Source: UBA5177 sp002413265 (GTDB taxonomy: Bacteria > Chloroflexota > UBA5177). From it: DNA of 18,492 nucleotides. The DNA lies in contig DAIORV010000039.1 in assembly GCA_036752825.1 (NCBI GenBank), positions 1 through 18,492 of the forward strand, written 5' to 3'. A program made the position numbers and the translations under genes. The notes under the pieces were generated by a model. That model searched no databases, was not told the origin of the DNA, and saw only the letters and a program-made list of their open reading frames with translations. Shown piece after piece: positions 13,301 through 18,492 of this stretch. Within the stretch, counting starts at the first letter, position 1. Each line of letters begins with the position of its first letter.

Positions 13301-14650
13301 CTAGGCCGGTGCGGGCCTGAGGTCGCGGGAGCTGAAGTAGTCCGTATGGAACTGCCCCGTCAGGAAGGTCGGATCGCTCATCACATCGAGGAGCACGGGG
13401 ACGGTGTTGTCCACGCCGGTGGTCACCGTTTCCTGAAGGGCTCGCCGCATGCGAGTGATGCATTCTTCACGAACGGCGCCAACGGTCATTATCTTGGCCA
13501 TCAGTGAATCGTAATGCGCGGGCACGGTGTAACCAGAGTAGAGGTGAGTGTCTACGCGGACACCGGGTCCTCCTGGAAGGAAGAGGCGTTTGATGGTCCC
13601 GGCCACGGGCCGAAAGTCGCGGCCGGACTCAGCATTGATCCGGCACTCGATGGCGTGTCCGCTCAATTCGATGTTGTCCTGATTGACGGACAAGCGTTCA
13701 CCGGAAGCGATCTGCAGCTGCTCGCGGACGATGTCCACACCGGTCACCAGCTCGGTGACGCCGTGCTCAACCTGGATCCTGGTATTCATCTCCATGAAAT
13801 AGAACTCCCCGAAGTCGTCGACGAGGAATTCGAGAGTCCCGGCGCTGACGTAATCGAGGGAGCGAGCGCCTTGAACCGCGGCCTGTCCGAGTCGGGCACG
13901 CACCCCGGGATCGATGTTGGACGGAGCTTCTTCTATCAGTTTTTGGTGTCGCCGCTGAATCGAGCACTCCCGCTCACCGAGATGGACTATTGAGCCGAAG
14001 GAATCGCCGAGCACCTGTACCTCGACGTGACGGCAACTCTCGAGAAACTTCTCGAGATAGACCTCGTCGCTGTCGAAGGCGGCCCGGGCTTCGGACCTGG
14101 CGAGGCTGAAACCGGCTGCAAGCTCGTCGCTGTCCTCGGCCACGTGCATGCCACGGCCCCCACCGCCGGCGGCCGCCTTAAGGATCACGGGATAGCCGAT
14201 CCGCTTTGCGGCTGCCTGAGCCTCGTCGAGCGAGGAGACGGAACCATCACTGCCGGCCAAAACGGGCAGACCGGCCGCGGACATGGCAGCGCGAGCTTCT
14301 GTCTTATTACCCACCCTGGCAATGGACTCGGTGGAGGGACCAACAAAGGTGAGATTGTATTTGCCACAGATCTCGGCGAAGTAGTGATCTTCGGCCAGGA
14401 AGCCATATCCGGGATGGACAGAATCACAGCCGGTGATAAGGGCGGCACTGATGATGTTGGGCACCGAGAGGTAGCTTTTGGGACTGGGCGCGGGGCCGAT
14501 GCAGACCTTCTCATCGGCGAGGAGTACGGGGAGCGATTCTCTGTCGGCTTCCGAAAACACGACGACGTGAGGGATCTGCAGATCCCGGCAGGCTCGCATG
14601 ATGCGAAGCGCGATCTCACCGCGATTCGCAATTAGAAGCTTCTTCACCAC
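13301..14650 (-). CDS. accC: Biotin carboxylase subunit of acetyl-CoA carboxylase
   Basis: AccC uses ATP and bicarbonate to carboxylate biotin on BCCP, the first half-reaction to malonyl-CoA. The 449 residues fit the family. Motifs: N-terminal IANRGEIALR (7-16), HPGYGFLAE (79-87), glycine-rich ATP loop KAAAGGGGRGM (158-168), HVEVQVLGD, ECSIQRRHQKLIEEAP (228-243), and MEMNTRIQVEH (286-296) with the catalytic arginine. The next residue is glycine (HGVTE) where nearly all homologs have proline. Two consecutive GTG codons (14650, 14647) offer starts, 1 nt after the fabG stop. No accB, accA or accD is in the window, so partners are encoded elsewhere. Acyl-CoA carboxylases for propionyl-CoA use related subunits, so the acceptor is not certain. 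Confidence 0.95.
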   Translation of the reverse strand: MVKKLLIANRGEIALRIMRACRDLQIPHVVVFSEADRESLPVLLADEKVCIGPAPSPKSYLSVPNIISAALITGCDSVHPGYGFLAEDHYFAEICGKYNLTFVGPSTESIARVGNKTEARAAMSAAGLPVLAGSDGSVSSLDEAQAAAKRIGYPVILKAAAGGGGRGMHVAEDSDELAAGFSLARSEARAAFDSDEVYLEKFLESCRHVEVQVLGDSFGSIVHLGERECSIQRRHQKLIEEAPSNIDPGVRARLGQAAVQGARSLDYVSAGTLEFLVDDFGEFYFMEMNTRIQVEHGVTELVTGVDIVREQLQIASGERLSVNQDNIELSGHAIECRINAESGRDFRPVAGTIKRLFLPGGPGVRVDTHLYSGYTVPAHYDSLMAKIMTVGAVREECITRMRRALQETVTTGVDNTVPVLLDVMSDPTFLTGQFHTDYFSSRDLRPAPA

Positions 14651-14651
14651 G

Positions 14652-15401
14652 TCACACCATCACCATGCCGCCGTCGACCTTGATCGTCTGGCCGGTCATG
14701 TACGCGGCGTCATCACTGGCCAGAAACGCGACGGCAGCTGCGACGTCCTCTGGTGTGCCGGATTTGCCCATGGGAACCTGAGCGAGCATCCAGTTTCGGA
14801 TCTCCTCGCTCAGCCGCTCCGTCATGTCGGTGTCGATGAGTCCAGGTGCGACGACGTTGGCGGTTATGCTTCGGGTTGCCACTTCTCGGGCCACACTCTT
14901 GGTAAAGCCCATCAATCCGGCTTTGGCGGACGCGTAGCTCGCCTGGCCGGCGTTGCCCGTGTAGCCGACCACCGACGAGATATTGATGATGCGGCCCCAA
15001 TGCTGGCGCAGCATGGGCCGCATGGCAGCCTTTGTGGTCAAGAAGGCGCCCTTCAGATCGGTATCGAGCACGCGGTCCCAGTCCGCTTCACTAAGCCGCA
15101 TGGTCAGCATATCGGCGGAGACGCCGGCGTTGTTCACAAGGATGTGAATCGCGCCCAGCGAGGCGATTGTCTCGGTCACCATTCGCTGCGCATCCTCCGC
15201 CACGGAGACGTCACCCTGAACGGCAAAGCCGCGTCTTCCGGTGGCCTCTATGGCCTCGACCGCAGCACGGGCCGAGACCTCGTCCGTGCGGTAGTTCACG
15301 GCGACATCCGCGCCTTCAGTGGCGAGGCGGATCGCTATGGCGCGTCCGATGCCGCGCGATCCACCAGTGACGAGAGCAACCTTGTCGCTGAGGTGGCCCA
15401 T
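14652..15401 (-). CDS. fabG: 3-oxoacyl-ACP reductase
   Basis: FabG reduces beta-ketoacyl-ACP with NADPH in type II fatty-acid elongation. The 249-residue short-chain dehydrogenase has TGGSRGIG (12-19), NNAG (90-93), the active-site serine pair ISS (141-143), YASAK with Y156 and K160, and the PGLIDTDM loop. The position usually held by the tetrad asparagine (N in DTNLKG) is D115 (VLDTDLKGAF), a variant also found in natural SDRs. ATG 15401 is 15 nt after the rpmF stop, and accC starts 1 nt after its own stop. Location beside accC and acpP supports the fatty-acid role over other SDR roles. Confidence 0.93.
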   Translation of the reverse strand: MGHLSDKVALVTGGSRGIGRAIAIRLATEGADVAVNYRTDEVSARAAVEAIEATGRRGFAVQGDVSVAEDAQRMVTETIASLGAIHILVNNAGVSADMLTMRLSEADWDRVLDTDLKGAFLTTKAAMRPMLRQHWGRIINISSVVGYTGNAGQASYASAKAGLMGFTKSVAREVATRSITANVVAPGLIDTDMTERLSEEIRNWMLAQVPMGKSGTPEDVAAAVAFLASDDAAYMTGQTIKVDGGMVMV

Positions 15402-15416
15402 TCAGGACGCCTCGAC

Positions 15417-15614
15417 CTACTCGCTGTCGCGGGCAGGTTTCTCGGCGATGACCTCACGGCCTGCATAGTAGCCGCAGTGGGTACAGATGCGATGGGTCAG
15501 CTGTGGGCGCCGGCAATGGGAACAGAGGACGATGGAGCCGAATTTGGCTCGATCGTGCCCTCGTCTATTCCCCTTGCTCGATCGGCTTGATTTTCTCTTT
15601 GGCTGTGCAGCCAT
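15417..15614 (-). CDS. rpmF: 50S ribosomal protein L32 (zinc-ribbon form)
   Basis: The 65-residue basic protein begins AAQPKRKSSRSSKGNRRGHDR, split here at RSSKG, matching the L32 N-terminus. Four cysteines, C31, C34, C44 and C47 (CSHC and CTHC), form the zinc ribbon of the cysteine-containing L32 type. The ATG at 15614 has AAGGAG upstream. It follows the DUF177 gene by 25 nt, the usual bacterial pairing. The genes that commonly come next (plsX, fabH, fabD) are absent and fabG follows instead. Confidence 0.97.
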   Translation of the reverse strand: MAAQPKRKSSRSSKGNRRGHDRAKFGSIVLCSHCRRPQLTHRICTHCGYYAGREVIAEKPARDSE

Positions 15615-15639
15615 GCGATCTCCTTGTACTAACCAGGTG

Positions 15640-16176
15640 TCAGCGAGTCTCGACGTCTGCCAGCAGGCCCTGAAGCGCCGCGAACGGACTCGTCGACTCA
15701 GGGGGCGGGCAGTTGCAACGCTTGATATTTAGATTGGTGCCGCAGGTGGGACACAGCCCCTTGCATTCGGGAGTGCAGAGTGGAATGATCTCGATTCCCA
15801 GTAGAATCTGCTGCCGAACTGCTTCCCCCAAATCGAGCATGTGATTGGCGGACAGCTCAAAAGCGGTGTCGCTTGGCGGCAGCTGTGACGGTAACCCGGT
15901 TGCGATGTCGATGACGGGACGGTACTCCTCCTGGAACGCCACGTCCATCGACGATTGAAAAGGCTCAACGCAACGAGCGCACGTCAGAAGAACATCCGCG
16001 TGCGCCCTCACCGCTGCCAGGATACCAAAATTCGTAAGGGTGAACTTGACGCTACCCGTGACCCCGGTCGCGATGGCGTCGTCCAGGTTGAGCGGCTCAT
16101 CCATCCGGAAGTCGTATTCCCTGATTCCTCCTACATCCGATTTAAGGAGCTGCGACACATTGAATTGAATTGACAT
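15640..16176 (-). CDS. DUF177 / YceD-family protein (23S rRNA accumulation)
   Basis: Members of this family sit next to rpmF across bacteria and are linked to 23S rRNA accumulation. The 178-residue product has the central VRAHADVLLTCARCVEPF and the C-terminal cysteine cluster PLCTPECKGLCPTCGTNLN followed by CNC, the family hallmark and a probable metal site. Length fits. The ATG at 16176 has only a weak ribosome site, 29 nt after the coiled-coil gene. Pairing with L32, NusB and RsmD concentrates ribosome-assembly functions in this operon. Confidence 0.92.
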   Translation of the reverse strand: MSIQFNVSQLLKSDVGGIREYDFRMDEPLNLDDAIATGVTGSVKFTLTNFGILAAVRAHADVLLTCARCVEPFQSSMDVAFQEEYRPVIDIATGLPSQLPPSDTAFELSANHMLDLGEAVRQQILLGIEIIPLCTPECKGLCPTCGTNLNIKRCNCPPPESTSPFAALQGLLADVETR

Positions 16177-16205
16177 TGCAAGATCTCTGACTTGTTCTAG
16201 CCGGT

Positions 16206-16712
16206 TTATTGCTCCGGGTGCTCCTGCTCTTCGTAGAGATTTGCCGGCCCCTGAACGTGCATGGCTCCGATTGCATTTCGAACGCTACTCTGGATCCGCT
16301 GCAGCTCCGCATCGAGCCGGTCGAGCATGTCTAGCGCGTACTCGTCGGCGCCATGCCGCACCTCTTCCGACTCGTGACGTGCGCGTTCGAGTATCTGTCT
16401 GGCGCGCTCTTCGGCCTGCTGTGCGATGTTGTCGTCTGAGACGATCCGATCGGCTCGCTCCTGGGCCTGGCTGACGACACGATTCGCTTCGGTCTGCGCC
16501 TGAGCAAGGATCTTCTCTCGCTCCTGGTTGACGCGACGAGCCTGCTTAATCTCTTCAGGAACCGTGGTGCGCATCAGGTCGAGAACGTCCAGCGCCTCGC
16601 GCTCGTCGATCCAGACCTTCGATGTCATGGGCATGCGGTTAGCGCCGTTGATGACTGCCTCGAGACGATCTACAAGCATCAGAATGTCGATACCATCACC
16701 TCCTCTACTCAC
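16206..16712 (-). CDS. DivIVA-like coiled-coil protein, conserved between coaD and DUF177 genes
   Basis: Outer bounds are given from a GTG at 16712 abutting the coaD TAA (168 residues). The family, as I recall it, begins M-D-I-L-x-L-V-D-R-L-E, which here aligns to IDILMLVDRLEAV. The matching codon is ATC at 16691-16689, with a GGAGG exactly 7 nt upstream, so a 161-residue product from a rare AUC start is possible. The ATG at 16679 is another option but is 19 nt from the ribosome site. Residues after the N-terminal segment contain VPEEIKQARRVNQEREKIL, then a long charged coiled coil with A/E/R heptads to about residue 150. There is no membrane segment. Homologs resemble DivIVA or ATP-synthase subunit-b coiled coils; function is unknown. 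Confidence 0.85.
   Translation of the reverse strand: MSRGGDGIDILMLVDRLEAVINGANRMPMTSKVWIDEREALDVLDLMRTTVPEEIKQARRVNQEREKILAQAQTEANRVVSQAQERADRIVSDDNIAQQAEERARQILERARHESEEVRHGADEYALDMLDRLDAELQRIQSSVRNAIGAMHVQGPANLYEEQEHPEQ
16695..16706 (-). promoter_or_regulatory. Near-perfect Shine-Dalgarno with no standard start at the right distance
   Basis: The minus strand reads AGAGGAGGTGAT, complementary to most of the 16S 3' end. Its core GGAGG (16699-16703) lies 7 nt before ATC (16691-16689). The in-frame GTG is upstream of the site, and the in-frame ATG is 19 nt away. An out-of-frame ATG at the site itself ends after five codons. Confidence 0.75.
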
Positions 16713-17207
16713 TTATCGTGAGATGACGCCATATTTCTCGCGGAGCCTTCGGTTCACGGGCTCCGGGACGAAGTCTTTCACATCACCGCCGTTCTCGGCG
16801 ATCTCTTTTACGATGCTGGAGCTCAACGGGCCATACTCAAGGCTCGCGAACATTGAAATGACCTCGAGAGACGGGGACATCTTACGGTTCAAATTTGCCT
16901 GTTGGTATTCGTACTCGAAGTCCGAGATGGCGCGGAGCCCGCGCACCAGGACCTGGGCTCCCTGGGCCTTTGCGAAGTCGACAACGAGGCCCTCGAAAGG
17001 CATCACGTCTGCGTTCTGGACATCCTCTAGAGACTCGCGAACCATGGCAAGACGTTCGTCGAGCCCAAACAGTACGTTCTTCTTGCGCCGATTGTGTGCA
17101 TAAACCGCGACGATGAGCCGATCAAAGAGATGCGCGGCGCGTTTGATTATGTCAACATGCCCGGAGGTTATCGGATCGTAGCTGGCCGGCAAAACTGCAA
17201 CCGTCAC
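16713..17207 (-). CDS. coaD: Phosphopantetheine adenylyltransferase
   Basis: CoaD transfers AMP from ATP to 4'-phosphopantetheine to give dephospho-CoA, the penultimate step of CoA synthesis. The 164-residue product shows the nucleotidyltransferase motif YDPITSGH (10-17, with H17), the family segment LVRGLRAISDFEYEYQQANLNRKM broken across strands, and the late SSSIVKEIAENGG that binds ATP. The GTG start at 17207 overlaps the rsmD stop as GTGA, with GGAGG 10 nt upstream. The rsmD-coaD pairing is widespread. It supplies the cofactor for acpP downstream in the same run. Confidence 0.97.
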   Translation of the reverse strand: MTVAVLPASYDPITSGHVDIIKRAAHLFDRLIVAVYAHNRRKKNVLFGLDERLAMVRESLEDVQNADVMPFEGLVVDFAKAQGAQVLVRGLRAISDFEYEYQQANLNRKMSPSLEVISMFASLEYGPLSSSIVKEIAENGGDVKDFVPEPVNRRLREKYGVISR

Positions 17208-17761
17208 AGGTCTTCTTCCTCCAGTACAGCGAAAATCGAAACTGCTGTATCGCCATACACCTTCTGACGCTGCAGAACCAGCCGCGCGTATCGTTCGAGA
17301 ACAGCAAAACGCGGGGTGTGCTCTAAGACGACCAGGGTTTCGTCTCCTATGAACTCTCCCGCGCAGACCATTTGCATTATATCGTGCAGGCCGGAGAGAG
17401 CATACGGCGGATCAAGCAATACAAGGCTAAATGAACCCTCTAACAGGGGAAGGGCTCGTTCAACAGGCATACAGAGAGTGCGGGAGGAGGCCTCGAAACC
17501 CGTGTGTTTGAGGTTGCGACGGATGATCTCGCAGGCGGGGCGGCGCCGCTCCACGAAAACTGCCTCGGTTGCTCCTCGACTGAGTGCTTCGATCCCCAGC
17601 CCGCCGCTTCCGGCGAAAAGATCGAGCACTGGACCCTCAGCCGTCCAGCCGGCAAGGATGTCGAAGATGGCCTCCCGAACCTTGTCCGACGTCGGCCTGG
17701 TCTCGGAGCCGCGGGGCGCTTCCAGGCGATGACCCTTCGCACTGCCGGCGATGACTCGCAT
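17204..17761 (-). CDS. rsmD: 16S rRNA (guanine966-N2)-methyltransferase
   Basis: RsmD methylates G966 of 16S rRNA in the assembled 30S subunit. The frame is open to 18109, but ATG 17761 is chosen: GAGGT lies 6 nt upstream and the protein then begins MRVIAGSAKGHRLEAP, the family N-terminus. Length becomes 185 residues, which is typical. Motifs are TRPTSDKVREAIFDIL, SAM-binding DLFAGSGGLGIEALSRGA, and the catalytic LLDPPYAL. It is first in the leftward run, 94 bp from a divergent decarboxylase gene. That gap has only a weak -10-like TATGCT on the minus strand. Confidence 0.95.
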   Translation of the reverse strand: MRVIAGSAKGHRLEAPRGSETRPTSDKVREAIFDILAGWTAEGPVLDLFAGSGGLGIEALSRGATEAVFVERRRPACEIIRRNLKHTGFEASSRTLCMPVERALPLLEGSFSLVLLDPPYALSGLHDIMQMVCAGEFIGDETLVVLEHTPRFAVLERYARLVLQRQKVYGDTAVSIFAVLEEEDL

Positions 17762-17855
17762 GCGACGACCTCGGTTTTTGACGATCTCGCTCCACGCGGG
17801 GCGGCTCCAGCATACTGCGAAGAGCGAACCGTCGAAGGGTGGGAGAGATTTTGCG

Positions 17856-18492
17856 ATGAGCCAGACAACGGATATTGAAACGCGGCAAGAGGGACTAGGC
17901 GACATGGGTTCGGAGGAGTTCCGAGAACATGCCCGCCACCTCGTGGACTGGATCGTCGAGTACCGGGAACGGATCGAGGAGCTTCCTGTTTTGAGCCGGG
18001 TTCGACCGGGCGAAATCTCAAGTGCGCTGCCCGATCGAGCGCCCGAGAGGCCCGAGGCATTCGAGAAGATCCTCGAAGACTTCGATCGCGTCATCATGCC
18101 CGGGATCACGCACTGGAATCATCCCTCGTTCTTCGCGTATTTCTCGATTACCGGCTCGGCGCCGGGAATCCTGGGAGAGTTTCTGTCGGCGGCGCTCAAC
18201 GTCAACGGGATGCTGTGGCGCACGTCTCCCGCCGCCACGGAGCTGGAGGAAACCACCCTAGCGTGGCTGCGAGAGCTTATGGGGTTGCCCGCCTCCTTTG
18301 AAGGCCTTATCTACGACACGGCGTCGATCTCCAGCTTGGTGGCGATCGCGGCCGCACGTGAGGCAACCGGACTGGCGATCCGCGAGCGTGGAATGTCAGG
18401 CAGAGCGGATCTTCCCCAGTTGGTGATGTACTGCTCGGAGCAGGCGCATTCGTCGATCGAGAAGGCGGCCATCACGCTTGGGATTGGGCAAG
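17856..18492 (+). CDS. Group II PLP-dependent decarboxylase (aromatic amino acid type), N-terminal part
   Basis: The gene runs off the right edge; 212 residues are visible. ATG 17856 has GGGAGAG about 8 nt upstream. The N-terminal layout matches DDC-like enzymes: DMGSEEFREHARHLVDWI, a dimer-interface arm with VRPGEI, then MPGITHWNHPSFFAYFS, GILGEFLSAALNVNGM, SPAATELEETTLAWLRELMGLP, IYDTASISSLVAIAAAR and YCSEQAHSS. H198 in QAHSS is the residue that stacks on the PLP ring. The PLP lysine lies past the edge. Reaction would be decarboxylation of an L-amino acid to an amine (tryptophan, tyrosine, phenylalanine or DOPA); substrate cannot be told from this half. It is divergent from rsmD and unrelated in function to the operon. 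Confidence 0.92.
   Translation, partial: MSQTTDIETRQEGLGDMGSEEFREHARHLVDWIVEYRERIEELPVLSRVRPGEISSALPDRAPERPEAFEKILEDFDRVIMPGITHWNHPSFFAYFSITGSAPGILGEFLSAALNVNGMLWRTSPAATELEETTLAWLRELMGLPASFEGLIYDTASISSLVAIAAAREATGLAIRERGMSGRADLPQLVMYCSEQAHSSIEKAAITLGIGQ

Noticed and set aside
14598..15590. Long plus-strand ORF of 330 codons
   Set aside because: It lies opposite fabG, rpmF and their junctions, which have clear families and ribosome sites; its own translation has no family features.
17762..17855. Bidirectional promoter around AGCATACT
   Set aside because: Only weak -10-like hexamers (TATGCT leftward, CATACT rightward) are seen and no -35 is at usable spacing.
17762..18109. N-terminal extension of RsmD
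   Set aside because: It would overlap the divergent decarboxylase gene, and the family N-terminus starts exactly at ATG 17761.
1..18492. CRISPR array, transposase, integrase, tRNA, rRNA or known defence system
   Set aside because: No regularly spaced repeats, mobile-element proteins, cloverleaf-like sequence or defence-gene signatures were recognised on either strand.

Overview
The window is a GC-rich bacterial fragment, most likely from a metagenome assembly because it contains a 10-N scaffold gap. Conserved housekeeping genes suggest a Terrabacteria lineage near Chloroflexota or Candidatus Dormibacterota. The evidence is a DivIVA-like coiled-coil gene between coaD and the DUF177 gene, a four-cysteine L32, a TatA-TatC pair without a visible TatB, and frequent GTG/TTG starts. 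This taxonomic placement is inference from gene order and sequence style.

Left part (1-8314) is an extracytoplasmic block. Two tandem paralogous secreted Kelch propeller proteins come first; the first is cut by the window edge and the second is broken by the gap. A 360-bp spacer follows. Next is a leftward pair, translationally coupled by a 1-nt gap: a polytopic GT-C-like membrane protein and a membrane-anchored beta-rich protein. Divergent from this pair is a rightward pair: a small secreted protein and an anchored Big_5 plus TolB-like propeller protein. The latter meets a leftward exported alkaline-phosphatase-superfamily enzyme tail to tail, with both stop codons inside one CTAG.

Right part (8447-17761) is a leftward run of core genes. 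In transcription order it reads rsmD, coaD, a DivIVA-like coiled-coil gene, a DUF177 gene, rpmF, fabG, accC, nusB, acpP, tatA, tatC, uvrB and mpg. Most junctions are 0-30 nt or overlap, so rsmD to acpP looks like one operon. It couples CoA synthesis (CoaD), carrier protein (AcpP, which takes its arm from CoA), malonyl-CoA supply (AccC), beta-ketoacyl reduction (FabG), and ribosome and rRNA functions (RsmD, DUF177 protein, L32, NusB). tatA has its own perfect TATAAT -10 element. uvrB has a tandemly duplicated 86-bp leader. A divergent group II PLP decarboxylase gene begins at 17856 and runs off the right end.

The most unusual signals are two. The uvrB leader duplication copies the ribosome site, the start codon and two further codons, creating a 7-residue upstream ORF. 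The coiled-coil gene after coaD has a near-perfect Shine-Dalgarno placed correctly for an ATC codon but for no standard start. I saw no CRISPR array, transposase, tRNA, rRNA or recognisable defence system.
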